Counted from the first letter of the stretch, positions 40,523 to 49,875 are shown. The stretch is 64,000 nt of DNA from JAGNHN01 sp964590645 (GCA_964590645.1 CAZPYJ010000016.1:1-64000); one strand, 5' to 3'. A program made the numbers and translations. Notes: generated by a model not told the origin, from the sequence alone.

Positions 40523-41860
40523 TTAGATCAGATAATCATTGATGGGTCCGTATGCGTGAAAGAACCCCGTCAGCAATACGGTATTCACGTCTTTTTCAGA
40601 AAGGGCAATGCCATCCCTGACCAGTTGCCGCCCAATTTCACGGGAACGCCTCAGGTAGTCGCAGGCAAGCTGGGCCCCCTGGCTGTCCAACTTGCCCAGA
40701 GCAGTAAACCAGGCGCTGAGCTTTGCCTCTTTATCCGTATCCCTGATCACATCCTTCCACCTGGGTGCCTCAGCCGGTATTGCTCCAAGATGTTGCTCAC
40801 TATCCTGACGGAATTCATTGATCTTTACATAATCTTCCAGAGTAGGATTATACACCGCTACCGCTTTTCCTTCCTTGTATTGAAGAAATCCATCCTTCTG
40901 CGATCCGTCGTGGTGCTGGCCTCCCTTAATACCCTGATCAAATAGGGTGTCGAGCAGTTCGCTGTGCAGGTTTTCCGCGGGGTAGTATGGGTTCATCACA
41001 CCGAGTATGTATCGAACGACATCAATTCCGACATAATCGATGAGTTGAAAAACACCCATCGGCCTGATCAGGTATTGCATTGAGACGGTATTGATGCGGT
41101 AGATGGCTTCGTGCACGGGCATATCATTGGCGAGTTTTTCTGCCTGAGCAATGCCATAGAGTGCATCGCGCATAAAATGGCCATTTCCTATAAATCCGGC
41201 GTGGTCGTTGGCCGGCACGATGATCTTGCCCATATTGCGGGCCAGCTCCAGCGCCGTTTCCCTCAACCCGGGTTTGGTGCGGGAAGTCAGGATCAGTTCC
41301 ACCAGCCTTTGCACTGCCGGGGGATTGTAAAAATGGAAGCCCAATATGCGGCCGTCCAGGGAAGCCTTTTCATCCAGTAAATGTATGGGGACAGAGGAGG
41401 TGTTGGTGAAGTACCAGATATCCTTGTCGCTGCTGGCTTTTTCAAGCGTATCGAAGAGCCTGGTCTTAAGTTCAGGGTTTTCGCTCACAGCTTCAAAAAC
41501 CAATCCTGCGCGGGCAGCATCCTCCAAGCGAGTGGTGAGTTTTAAAACAGAAAAGACCTTTTCTGCATACAACAACCCCACTTCTTCATCCTCTTTTCCG
41601 GCAAAGACCGGGTATCTTTTACGGAAGTCTTCCGCTTTTTTTGTCGCTTTCTTTCTGGATTGCTGGAAGATGTAGTCCTTCAATCCTTGCAGGGCTTCTT
41701 CCGAAACATCCACGGCAATGAGTTCAAAAGGCGTGTTTTCGTTCCCGGGCTTAAGCGCCTGGGCTACCATCTCCTGAGCCATCAGCAGGCTGATACCACT
41801 GCCCATCTTCCCGGCGGCACCCAGCACCGCCGATTTCTTAATGCGATTAATGTAGTCCAT
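40523..41860 (-). CDS. 3-hydroxyacyl-CoA dehydrogenase
   Basis: The product has 445 residues. The N-terminal Rossmann domain begins 'SAVLGAAGKMGSGIS', and 'YFTNTSSVPIHLL' and 'ILGFHFYNPPAVQRLVELI' carry the catalytic Ser-Asn and His-Glu pair of the family. 'IVPANDHAGFIGNGHFMRDALYGIA' matches the start of the C-terminal domain. The product is longer than FadB2-like enzymes because of an extended insertion after residue 75 and a longer tail. It oxidises 3-hydroxyacyl-CoA to 3-ketoacyl-CoA with NAD. It lies 18 bases downstream of the enoyl-CoA hydratase that supplies its substrate. Confidence 0.88.
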   Translation of the reverse strand: MDYINRIKKSAVLGAAGKMGSGISLLMAQEMVAQALKPGNENTPFELIAVDVSEEALQGLKDYIFQQSRKKATKKAEDFRKRYPVFAGKEDEEVGLLYAEKVFSVLKLTTRLEDAARAGLVFEAVSENPELKTRLFDTLEKASSDKDIWYFTNTSSVPIHLLDEKASLDGRILGFHFYNPPAVQRLVELILTSRTKPGLRETALELARNMGKIIVPANDHAGFIGNGHFMRDALYGIAQAEKLANDMPVHEAIYRINTVSMQYLIRPMGVFQLIDYVGIDVVRYILGVMNPYYPAENLHSELLDTLFDQGIKGGQHHDGSQKDGFLQYKEGKAVAVYNPTLEDYVKINEFRQDSEQHLGAIPAEAPRWKDVIRDTDKEAKLSAWFTALGKLDSQGAQLACDYLRRSREIGRQLVRDGIALSEKDVNTVLLTGFFHAYGPINDYLI

Positions 41861-41878
41861 ACATCTTGGTTTTATTTT

Positions 41879-42646
41879 TTACCAGAGGGGTTTTCTTTTT
41901 TCCAAAAAAGCTTTCATTCCTTCAGCCCCTTGTTTTCCAGGCCCAAAGAGACTGCCAAATTGTTCATTTTCAATTTCGTGTCCTTTTTCATAATTGACTC
42001 TGGCCGCCTGACGGGTGACGGCCTTCACCTTCTTGACGGCTTCAGGCCCTTTCTGAAGAATCAGGCGGGCGATCTGTTGGCACTCCTCCATCAGCTTATC
42101 CTGTTCCACCACGCGTGAAACCAGCCCCATCTGCAGCGCATCGGCCGCTTTTACCGATTCTCCTGTGACAAGAAGCATAAGAGCGTTGCCCATCCCAATA
42201 TGCCGGGGCAAACGCACGCTGGCGGCAAAACCCGGGATAAGGCCAAGATTGACTTCCGGTTGTCCGAAAAGCGCTTTTTCTCCCGCGATGCGAAAATCGC
42301 AGGCCATTGCCAGTTCACAGCCACCCCCCAGGGCATAGCCATTCACTGCGGCAATCCAGATCTGTTCGCTGTTTTCCATTCTCAGGAAGGTGTCCTGTCC
42401 AAGCTTGGAAAAGCTTCGGGCGGCTTCCTCTCCCTTGTCCACCATCTCGGCAATGTCGGCCCCGGCTGCAAAAGCTTTGCCTTCACCGGTCAGGATCACA
42501 ATGGCAGTTTTGGGAGAAAGGTCATCCATCGCCTGATTCAGTTCGAGAAAAAAGTCGGTGTTTAAAGAATTCAGTGCCTGACTGCGCCTCAGGGTGATCA
42601 GCCCCAGGCCGTCCTTTTCTTCTAAAGAGATTGTCTTGTAAACCAT
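41879..42646 (-). CDS. Enoyl-CoA hydratase/crotonase
   Basis: The 255-residue product has the family's normal length. 'EGKAFAAGADIAEM' gives the oxyanion-hole loop and 'NGYALGGGCELAMACD' the first catalytic Glu; 'FGQPEVNLGLIPGF' gives the second Glu. The following AAS replaces the common GGT of crotonases. It hydrates trans-2-enoyl-CoA to 3-hydroxyacyl-CoA. First gene of the six-gene minus-strand operon, divergent from the metal-uptake genes. Confidence 0.9.
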   Translation of the reverse strand: MVYKTISLEEKDGLGLITLRRSQALNSLNTDFFLELNQAMDDLSPKTAIVILTGEGKAFAAGADIAEMVDKGEEAARSFSKLGQDTFLRMENSEQIWIAAVNGYALGGGCELAMACDFRIAGEKALFGQPEVNLGLIPGFAASVRLPRHIGMGNALMLLVTGESVKAADALQMGLVSRVVEQDKLMEECQQIARLILQKGPEAVKKVKAVTRQAARVNYEKGHEIENEQFGSLFGPGKQGAEGMKAFLEKRKPLW

Positions 42647-42831
42647 AGGATGCTTTGTCTTTAGGGTTTTTCAGGAAGAATGACAAATATATCAATTCTT
42701 ATATGTTTAAGCAACAAAATCTCCGGAATTGAGCGAAGCCTGCCTTCCGGGATCACCAGACTGAACAATCCATATCGGCGATCTGTTAGGTGAGAAAACT
42801 GCGGGGAAGTGTTCCCTTTCAGTGAATAATA

Positions 42832-42839
42832 TATCTTTG
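42832..42839 (+). promoter_or_regulatory. Candidate -7 box for the metal locus
   Basis: TATCTTTG exactly fits TAnnTTTG but ends only 7 bases before ATG 42,847, so the transcript would be almost leaderless if real. A TGTT about 19 bases upstream is a poor -33 element. Confidence 0.3.
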
Positions 42840-42846
42840 TAAGGCA

Positions 42847-43314
42847 ATGGAAAGGCTCAAAAATATAAGCGTCCTCTTTCTTTCCTTCTGGATGATCCTG
42901 TCTTCCGGAGGCTTTGCCCTTTTCTCCCATCAGTGTTCGTGTTCCGGGGAGACACACCTGTCTGTGCTTTTTGAGCAAACCTGCACACACGAGGGGGACG
43001 CATCGGAACAAGCCTTATCCTGCTGTACCTTGCCCCTTGAAGGGGCAGGCCGGCAATGTCCTTCACACGAAGGCAAGCCCTGTTGCGAGAGCAATGCCTT
43101 GTTCTTCCTGAAAACAAGCGATTTTACTACGGCTTCCGTGAAGGATGCGAAAGTCCCCGTTCGTCTTCTCCCGGCAACCCAGACCGCAGAAATTCGCTTA
43201 GCCCTCACCGAGGAGGATGAAATGCAGGGTGAATTGCCCCCCATCTTGCTTTCTGTACATCTGCGAAAAACCATTCTGTTGTTTAACGGCGCTTTTCATT
43301 CTGCTCTTTCCTGA
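42847..43314 (+). CDS. Small cysteine-rich exported protein (HYC_CC_PP-like)
   Basis: The product has 155 residues. A hydrophobic signal peptide (about 1-25) is followed by a cysteine-rich region with 'SHQCSCSG', 'EQTCTHEG', 'LSCCTLPLEG' and 'GKPCCESN', then a helix or strand part with 'ELPPILLSVH'. This resembles HYC_CC_PP-type small proteins found next to TonB receptors in Bacteroidota; the family name is from memory and the HYC triplet reads HQC here. Ten Cys and several His in a periplasmic protein suggest metal binding. It lies 56 bases upstream of a TonB receptor and in the same direction. Function unproven. Confidence 0.65.
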   Translation: MERLKNISVLFLSFWMILSSGGFALFSHQCSCSGETHLSVLFEQTCTHEGDASEQALSCCTLPLEGAGRQCPSHEGKPCCESNALFFLKTSDFTTASVKDAKVPVRLLPATQTAEIRLALTEEDEMQGELPPILLSVHLRKTILLFNGAFHSALS

Positions 43315-43370
43315 TCAATCAGCCCGGATCTGAATTTCTCTGATTTCTCTGATTTTTAAAGGACAGCTTT

Positions 43371-45581
43371 ATGAAGTATTATCTGATTATTTTGGGATGG
43401 ATGGCGCTTTCGTTAACCGCATCTTCCCAGCACATTGACGGAACAGTATATGGCCGGACGCCCGAAGGAGGGCAGGAAGCCTTGCCCGGGGTAAATGTAT
43501 ATTGGGCTGACAGCGACGACGGCACGGTAACAAATGTATACGGCGCTTTTCATATCCATCCGAATCATCCCGGCCAGAAGAAATTGGTCTTCAGTTTTGT
43601 GGGATATCAAAACGACACCCTTCATATCGAAGGAGATATGGAGGGGGTGGAAGTGGTGCTCAGCGTTTCCCGTGCTCTGGAAGGGGTGGAAGTGGTGGAA
43701 CGCACTGCAACTTCATTCATATCCAGAACTGACCCCATCTCTACCCGCGTGATTACTACGGGGGAGTTGCAAAAGGCAGCCTGTTGCAACCTGAGCGAGA
43801 GTTTTGAAACCTCAGCTTCGGTGGATGTGAGTTACAGCGATGCCGTTTCCGGAGCCAAACAGATTAAGTTACTGGGTTTGGCGGGAAAATACAGCCTGAT
43901 CCAGACGGAGAATATTCCTAACCTTCGTGGCCTGGGAAGCATCTTTGGTTTAGGCTTTATCCCCGGACCCTGGATGCAGTCCATTCAGGTTTCCAAAGGA
44001 GCAGCCAGCGTGAAGAATGGCTTTGAATCCACAACAGGGCAAATCAATGTGGAGTTTAAAAAGCCCAGCTCTGATGAAAAGCTGCATCTGAACCTCTACG
44101 CCAACGATGCCGGCAAGCTGGAGTCCAATGCCAATGTACGGTGGAAAATCAATGAAAACTGGGGATCTATGCTGCTCTGGCATAGTGAGCATCTGAGCAA
44201 TAAGATTGATATGAATGGGGATGGCTTCCTCGACCTTCCCCTGGTCCAACAATATAATGTGATGAACCGCTGGAATTATGAGAAGCACGGAAAGCGGCAC
44301 TTCGAAGTTGGGCTTTCGGTGCTGGATGAAAGGAGAGAAGCAGGACAAAAAGCCTTTTATGAATCGGAAAAGTTTTCATCAGACAGCCTGTATCAGATAA
44401 TGATCAACACCCGGCGTTACCAGGTTTTTTCAAAGAACGGTTTTATTCTGCGCAGGCCGGCTACCAGCATCGGGATCATCGCTTCAGCTACCTATCACGA
44501 TCAGGAGAGCATCTATGGGTTCAATCACTTTGATGCTAAGCAGACCAGCCTGTACTTCAACTCAGCCTATGAATCCTATATGTGGAATACCAATCAGACG
44601 ATTAAGCTTGGCGCAAGTCTGCAATACGACAAATACGAAGAAGCCTTCCGGGCAATGGAAATGGAGCGGGAGGAAGTGGTTCCCGGACTCTTCTCCGAGT
44701 TTACTTTCTGTGGCGGGGAATCGTTTACCCTGCTGGCCGGTTTGAGGGCAGATTTCCATAATCTTTATGGTACCTTCTTCACCCCGCGTATGCATTTGAA
44801 GTACACCCCTGTGGAGCAATTCGTGATCCGGGCCAGCGCGGGAAAAGGCTATCGGACACCCTATGTCATTGCCGAGAACCCCTGGATCCTGGCCAGCTCC
44901 CGCAGCCTGATCACCCTGGAGTCGCCTGAAATGGAGGAGGCCTGGAATTATGGTATGAATGCCACTTACTACGCCGACCTGTTGGGGCGCGAGCTCAGGA
45001 TCAGCCTGGACGCTTACCGGACCGACTTTATCAATCAGTTGGTGGTGGACCTGGACCGGGATCCTTATGCCATCTATACCTACAATCTGGAAGGGGAGTC
45101 CTATGCCAACAGCATCCAGGTAGAAGCCCATTATGAAGTGCTCAGAAACCTGGAGATGACTGCCGCCATCCGATACAATGATGTCAAGACGACCACAGAT
45201 GGACGCTTGCAAAGCAAACCCCTGGTGAATACCTATAAAGCCTTGCTCAGCTTCAGCTGGCAGTCGCCGATGAAGCGTTGGCAGGCCGATCTCACCGGCC
45301 AGTTTAATGGGAGTTCACGACTGCCTTCTACCGAAGCCTATCCGGAGCAATACCGCCGGGGAGAGCACGGACCGGCCTATACCATTATCCTGGGCCAGCT
45401 AACCCGCAACTTCAAAACCTGGAATGTGTACCTGGGGGTGGAGAACCTGCTCGACTTTGTGCAGAAGGATCCCATCCTGGCTTATGATATGCCTTTCAGC
45501 CCCTACTTTGATGCCGCCTCATCCTGGGGGCCAATTCACGGTAGAAAAGTGTATTTCGGAATGAGGTACACCTTAAAGTAA
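43371..45581 (+). CDS. TonB-dependent outer-membrane receptor, probably for metal
   Basis: The product has 736 residues. A signal peptide (about 1-20) is followed by a CarboxypepD_reg-like domain (22-100, 'VYGRTPEGGQEALPGVNVYWADSDDG' region), a plug (about 105-235) and a 22-stranded barrel ending 'KVYFGMRYTLK'. The plug contains 'LQKAACCNLSESFETS', a CC-containing variant seen in Bacteroidota receptors beside heavy-metal-associated proteins. Together with the cysteine-rich protein upstream and two HMA proteins downstream, this points to uptake of copper or another soft metal. It is not SusC-like in length (about 1000) and has no SusD partner. Confidence 0.85.
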   Translation: MKYYLIILGWMALSLTASSQHIDGTVYGRTPEGGQEALPGVNVYWADSDDGTVTNVYGAFHIHPNHPGQKKLVFSFVGYQNDTLHIEGDMEGVEVVLSVSRALEGVEVVERTATSFISRTDPISTRVITTGELQKAACCNLSESFETSASVDVSYSDAVSGAKQIKLLGLAGKYSLIQTENIPNLRGLGSIFGLGFIPGPWMQSIQVSKGAASVKNGFESTTGQINVEFKKPSSDEKLHLNLYANDAGKLESNANVRWKINENWGSMLLWHSEHLSNKIDMNGDGFLDLPLVQQYNVMNRWNYEKHGKRHFEVGLSVLDERREAGQKAFYESEKFSSDSLYQIMINTRRYQVFSKNGFILRRPATSIGIIASATYHDQESIYGFNHFDAKQTSLYFNSAYESYMWNTNQTIKLGASLQYDKYEEAFRAMEMEREEVVPGLFSEFTFCGGESFTLLAGLRADFHNLYGTFFTPRMHLKYTPVEQFVIRASAGKGYRTPYVIAENPWILASSRSLITLESPEMEEAWNYGMNATYYADLLGRELRISLDAYRTDFINQLVVDLDRDPYAIYTYNLEGESYANSIQVEAHYEVLRNLEMTAAIRYNDVKTTTDGRLQSKPLVNTYKALLSFSWQSPMKRWQADLTGQFNGSSRLPSTEAYPEQYRRGEHGPAYTIILGQLTRNFKTWNVYLGVENLLDFVQKDPILAYDMPFSPYFDAASSWGPIHGRKVYFGMRYTLK

Positions 45582-45598
45582 TTCAATAAACATTTCTT

Positions 45599-45892
45599 AT
45601 GAAAACCTTCAAGATCACCATAGAGAATTTAAAATGCCACGGTTGCGCCAATACCATCCGCCGAAATCTTCAAAAGGAAGAAGGCGTGCAAAGTGTGGAA
45701 GTAGACCATACTGACAGCAGCGTTTTTATTGCTTATGAGGGAGAAGATTCCCGGGAAGCGGATTTTGAGCGCATCCTGACCCGCCTGGGCTATCCTCCGG
45801 CGGGAAGCGGAAACACAATGAACAAGGTGAAATCCTATGTCAGTTGCGCGATCGGAAGAATTGGAAAAGAAGATGAACCAGGAAAAAACTGA
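45599..45892 (+). CDS. Heavy-metal-associated (HMA) domain protein, cytoplasmic
   Basis: The product has 97 residues. The ferredoxin-like HMA fold has the metal site 'ENLKCHGCANTI' (Cys13 and Cys16) and the ending 'ILTRLGYPP'. There is no signal peptide, so it is a cytoplasmic chaperone-like protein of the Atx1/CopZ kind. It starts 17 bases after the TonB receptor and its stop is 1 base before the next start, so the genes are co-transcribed. The C-terminal tail of about 25 residues after the HMA domain is unusual and charged. Confidence 0.85.
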   Translation: MKTFKITIENLKCHGCANTIRRNLQKEEGVQSVEVDHTDSSVFIAYEGEDSREADFERILTRLGYPPAGSGNTMNKVKSYVSCAIGRIGKEDEPGKN

Positions 45893-45893
45893 T

Positions 45894-46238
45894 ATGATGA
45901 AGAGAATAAGCATCACATTCCTCTTTGTTGTCCTTCCCTTGCTCGGTCTTTCTGCCCAGTCGAAGGGCGTGAAAGAAATCGTGATTCAGACCAGTGCGCA
46001 GTGTGAAATGTGCAAAGACCGGATGGAGAAGGAGATGGCATTTACAAAAGGGGTCAATTATGCCAATCTTGACCTGGAAACCAAGAAGCTCACGGTCCGC
46101 TATAAAGAAAAGAAGACCAATGCAGAGCAGATCCGCAAAGCCATTGCAGCAGTCGGATATGATGCCGATGAGGTTCCTGCGGATCCGGAGGCTTACGATA
46201 AATTGCCTGCCTGCTGTAAAAAGGGCGGGCACGATTGA
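45894..46238 (+). CDS. Exported HMA-domain metal-binding protein
   Basis: The product has 114 residues, starting at ATG 45,894 (or 45,897). A signal peptide (MMKRISITFLFVVLPLLGLSAQ) precedes an HMA domain with 'TSAQCEMCKDRME' (Cys37 and Cys40) and the usual 'IRKAIAAVGYDAD'. The C-terminus 'LPACCKKGGHD' adds a CC pair and a His. This is a periplasmic counterpart of the cytoplasmic HMA protein just upstream. Likely role: pass metal from the receptor towards the inner membrane or buffer it. Confidence 0.85.
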   Translation: MMKRISITFLFVVLPLLGLSAQSKGVKEIVIQTSAQCEMCKDRMEKEMAFTKGVNYANLDLETKKLTVRYKEKKTNAEQIRKAIAAVGYDADEVPADPEAYDKLPACCKKGGHD

Positions 46239-46378
46239 ACCGGCAGCTTTCTTCATCAGGAAGGAATGGATCGGTTTAAGTGAGCCCTGTCCGGGAACCT
46301 GCTCCAAGCCCATCCTCTTATCCCCCATTGCGGGTTCTTTTATACCTTTATCCTTTATTCCGGATACGATTGCTAAGA

Positions 46379-48841
46379 ATGCGCAAGAGCCTGGTATTGA
46401 TTCTGCTTCTTCTGTTGATCACCGCTGTCAAAGGGCAGAAGGGGCATTGTCTTTTTCTTGGCTCCGATACGGCCATCCTTGAAATCCCTCATTCCGCCTC
46501 TCTGGAGATGAGCAACTTTGGGAGGATGAGTGTGGAGTTATGGGTGCTGGCAGACAGTTTGACAACTTATCCGGCGAGCCTCGCACGGAAAGACGGTTCC
46601 TGGGAACTGGGCCTGGACAGTGTCGGGCGTCCTTTCTTTCACACCTTTGGGATGTTGGAAGCAAGGGCCATAGGCCAGCCTCTTCTCCCCGGCCGATGGC
46701 ATCACCTGGCCGGAATATTTAGCGGATCAGCATCCTGCCTTTTCGTAGATGGCTTCCAGTCGGACTCAGCACCTGCGCTGGGGTTGCAAAATGCCGTGCA
46801 TATTCCGGTCTTGATCGGAGAGGGATTTACAGGATATGTCGATGCCTTTCGGCTTTGGCGCAAGATACTGGGGCTGGATGATCTTCGGCACAATATGCAT
46901 CACGAGCTTCCGGATCCGGGGGGGATGCCGCATCTTTCTTGCGTGCTGCAGTTCAATGAAGACTCCAGCCGCTTTTGCCTGGATCAGTCCGGGATGGGCA
47001 ATCACGGGGAGATAAGGGGTACGGATACCTTGGAAGCCAGAGCTCCTGGAACGGCACCGATTCCCTTTTATACCATCCGTTCGGGATCCCTTTTTCAGGA
47101 TTCCGTCTGGCAAGCAAGGCAGGGAAAACCTCAACAGGAGTGGGCCAGGGTGCAGCTGCAGCATTCCTTTCATCTGAAAGAGGAGTGGCGTGTCGAAGCT
47201 TGCCTGATTGGGGATAGCGGTATCTTAAGCATTCACACCGGAGGAAAGCTATGGGTGAGCGATACGATGGCCAATCAGGCGGCCTACACCGGACTGATCC
47301 TTCGATCCGACAGCAGTGGACAGGCTGAGATCGTTCAGCCTTCCCGGGGGGTAAAGGCAAGCGTACTTCGCTATTTCACCGAGGATACCTGGCATCACTT
47401 CAGTACGCCGGTCAAGGCCGCCCTTACCGGCGTATTCACCGGTATGTGGCTGCTGCCCTTTGATGAGCCTGGCGGAGGTTGGGGCAACTATATCGGGCAA
47501 ACAGGGATGATCCTTCAGCCCGCAAAAGGCTATGCCACCTGGTCCTCCTCGGCCCATACCGGGAACCATACCATTTTTCTCTTCGGAGAACTAAACAGGG
47601 GAAAAATTTCCACTCCATCCCTGAGTCGACTGGGTCCTGATCCACTCTATGCCGGCTTTAATTTCATCGGAAATCCCTACCCTGCCACCATACACTGGGA
47701 CAGGCTGAGCGGACTGGATCGTGAGGGGCTGGATGATGCCTTGTATGTGTATGATGCGCATCAACGCAATTACCAGACCTGGGTCAACGGCAGGGGAATC
47801 AACCGGGCAAGCCCGCAAATAGGGCCAATGCAGGGATTCTTTGTCAGGGTCTCTGAAGACAGCCTCGCAGGGAGTTTCGGGTTTATGCAAGACGCCTGTG
47901 TTCCTGCGCTTGCCGCTGTGAGCGACGAAGCGCCCAGCCTTCGGATACGGGTTGAAAGAGCTGGGGCTGCTTTTTTTGATGAAACCCTGCTTACTTTTGA
48001 TGCGAACCACCACTCAGGTTTCGATCCGCATCAGGATGCGGTTAAATTGCTGGGTAAGCAGGCGGAGGTGCCGCAAGTGTATACACTGGCCGGAGACAGT
48101 TCCTCGATTCCCCTTGCCATTCATAATATGGGGCGTTTTCTGAATCCGGCGCAAATACCACTCGGCTTTATTCCCGGACAAGACACTGCTTTTGTGCTGC
48201 GCGTTCAAAAAGATGGCCTGAATGCCAATGCATCCATCGTATTGGAGGACAGGTTCTCCCAAACCTTTTCGGATCTGAGCACAGACAGTCTTTATGCTTT
48301 TTCTGCCGATAGTGCGGATACTGCATTCCGTTTCCTGCTGCATATTGATCCGGTAGGCTTTGCCGGCAGGGTTCATTACCATAATGCTGCGGCATCTGCC
48401 ATTCCCGGAGCCAGGCTTTATTTGCACTCAGGCAATGGGCCTGACACAGTTCTTTTCGAAACAACAAGCAATGGAGATTTTGTTTTTCCCTTTGCAGATA
48501 CAGGGAGATATCAGCTTTTTATCCGGGCTGAAGACGTGATAGAGGGTGCTGCGGTGAATGCCGTGGATGCACTGATGCTGATGCGTTACCTCCACGGCTT
48601 TGGCTCACTCGACAGCCTGCAAATGGCCGCGGCGGATATGAATGGCGACGGACTGATCGACAGTACCGATGTGCAGGATATTCTGTTTCGTTTTGCCGGA
48701 TTGAAGCCTTCCCTGCCGGGCGGGAGCTGGGTGCTCGAAGAGCTGGATGTGCAGGTTCAGTATCAGGACATCCAGGGCTTATCGCTGAGGGGCATTTTGC
48801 GTGGGGATATGAACCGCTCCTGGTTGCCCTGGCGTCCATAA
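46379..48841 (+). CDS. Secreted LamG-like protein with a C-terminal dockerin repeat
   Basis: The product has 820 residues, starting at ATG 46,379, where a signal peptide begins (MRKSLVLILLLLLITAVKGQ). Residues 22-200 look like a LamG/concanavalin-like jelly roll ('RMSVELWVLADSL', 'GRWHHLAGIFSG', 'YVDAFRLWRK'). A middle region with 'YAGFNFIGNPYPATIHWD' and 'MQGFFVRVS' is common in Bacteroidota cell-surface proteins. At about 725-772 lies a dockerin type I-like EF-hand pair, including Ca-loop 'DMNGDGLIDSTD'. The end 'LRGDMNRSWLP' has no T9SS sorting motif. It follows the metal genes by 140 bases, and co-transcription is uncertain. Confidence 0.75.
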   Translation: MRKSLVLILLLLLITAVKGQKGHCLFLGSDTAILEIPHSASLEMSNFGRMSVELWVLADSLTTYPASLARKDGSWELGLDSVGRPFFHTFGMLEARAIGQPLLPGRWHHLAGIFSGSASCLFVDGFQSDSAPALGLQNAVHIPVLIGEGFTGYVDAFRLWRKILGLDDLRHNMHHELPDPGGMPHLSCVLQFNEDSSRFCLDQSGMGNHGEIRGTDTLEARAPGTAPIPFYTIRSGSLFQDSVWQARQGKPQQEWARVQLQHSFHLKEEWRVEACLIGDSGILSIHTGGKLWVSDTMANQAAYTGLILRSDSSGQAEIVQPSRGVKASVLRYFTEDTWHHFSTPVKAALTGVFTGMWLLPFDEPGGGWGNYIGQTGMILQPAKGYATWSSSAHTGNHTIFLFGELNRGKISTPSLSRLGPDPLYAGFNFIGNPYPATIHWDRLSGLDREGLDDALYVYDAHQRNYQTWVNGRGINRASPQIGPMQGFFVRVSEDSLAGSFGFMQDACVPALAAVSDEAPSLRIRVERAGAAFFDETLLTFDANHHSGFDPHQDAVKLLGKQAEVPQVYTLAGDSSSIPLAIHNMGRFLNPAQIPLGFIPGQDTAFVLRVQKDGLNANASIVLEDRFSQTFSDLSTDSLYAFSADSADTAFRFLLHIDPVGFAGRVHYHNAAASAIPGARLYLHSGNGPDTVLFETTSNGDFVFPFADTGRYQLFIRAEDVIEGAAVNAVDALMLMRYLHGFGSLDSLQMAAADMNGDGLIDSTDVQDILFRFAGLKPSLPGGSWVLEELDVQVQYQDIQGLSLRGILRGDMNRSWLPWRP

Positions 48842-48959
48842 AAACAGCAGCAGTGGTTCACACAGAACCAATCCGGGAATAATCCGAAAAGAGGCCTTAT
48901 CTTAGTTGATCGGAATGAAAGGCAGAACTGAAAAGACAACTCAGAACTAAGTTGCTGCA

Positions 48960-49841
48960 ATGCCGCAAAAACAAACTTTCTTTTTCAGGTTCGGGCTCAA
49001 TAGCCTGATCAGCTATTTGCTGGGAATCGCTCTGACTACCGCTTTTTATCTGGCGGTAACCATATTCACTGCCAATGCCTTCCGAATACCGGTGGAGGTG
49101 AGTTTCAATGGAATCAGTTTTCCCATCAGTGATTATTCACCTCTGTGGACAGGAGATGCCATCCGCTTGATTTTCATTGCGGGTCCGGCGGCCTGTTTGA
49201 TATGGGCTTTTATTTTTCTGGGTTGGTTCTTGATGTTGCCGGCCCGGCAGATCTTTTTGCGCGACCTGGGTTTCTGGATGGTTTTTCACGGTTTCAATCT
49301 GGCTTTTGGAGGCATTATCGCCGGGGTGCTTACTTCCTCTGGATTTGCCTGGTTTGCCAAATGGATTTATCTGAATGAAACCGCCCGCTTTTTCATCGCC
49401 CTTATTAGCGTATTCCTGCTGGGTGTAATCGGCTTGGCTTTGGCGCGGCCGGCCCTGCAAGGAGCTCCTGCCCTCTGGTTTATCCGCGATACGCAGCGCT
49501 GGCGTTTTGTTTTAGCCCGCTTACTGTTCCCCTGGCTTGGAAGTGTCTTTCTTTTGTCGCTTTTGCGCCTGCCCGTTCTTCCCTTGCACGACCTTATCCT
49601 GCTTTTCACTCCGGGCATAATGCTGGCTGCCATTATCGCCGGGATACAGTCGCACCGGGACTTTGAACTGGAAGCGCAGTTTCTGGATTCTTTGGAAGAG
49701 GATGAACAGGATATGGATCTCCGGGAGAGACTGTATGCGCCCCCCAGAAAATATGCGGTTTACTGGGGCTGCTTATTGATCATCTTGCTGGGATCGGTTT
49801 TCTACAGGATCATCTTCTCCACCGGAATCATCTTTGGTTGA
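48960..49841 (+). CDS. Polytopic membrane protein of unknown function
   Basis: I do not recognise this 293-residue protein. Six or seven membrane helices are visible (about 12-38, 67-91, 103-127, 141-163, 185-203, 208-228, 270-290). The segment between the last two is a cytoplasmic-looking acidic stretch 'LEEDEQDMDLRERL' followed by 'APPRKYAVYW'. There is no motif of known transporters, proteases or kinases. It is preceded by 118 bases of spacer and converges with korB. Codon use looks like its neighbours. A small integral-membrane enzyme or transporter is possible. Confidence 0.75.
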   Translation: MPQKQTFFFRFGLNSLISYLLGIALTTAFYLAVTIFTANAFRIPVEVSFNGISFPISDYSPLWTGDAIRLIFIAGPAACLIWAFIFLGWFLMLPARQIFLRDLGFWMVFHGFNLAFGGIIAGVLTSSGFAWFAKWIYLNETARFFIALISVFLLGVIGLALARPALQGAPALWFIRDTQRWRFVLARLLFPWLGSVFLLSLLRLPVLPLHDLILLFTPGIMLAAIIAGIQSHRDFELEAQFLDSLEEDEQDMDLRERLYAPPRKYAVYWGCLLIILLGSVFYRIIFSTGIIFG

Positions 49842-49875
49842 TGATCCGGGGTTCGGGTCTCAATTCAAGCCGGGC

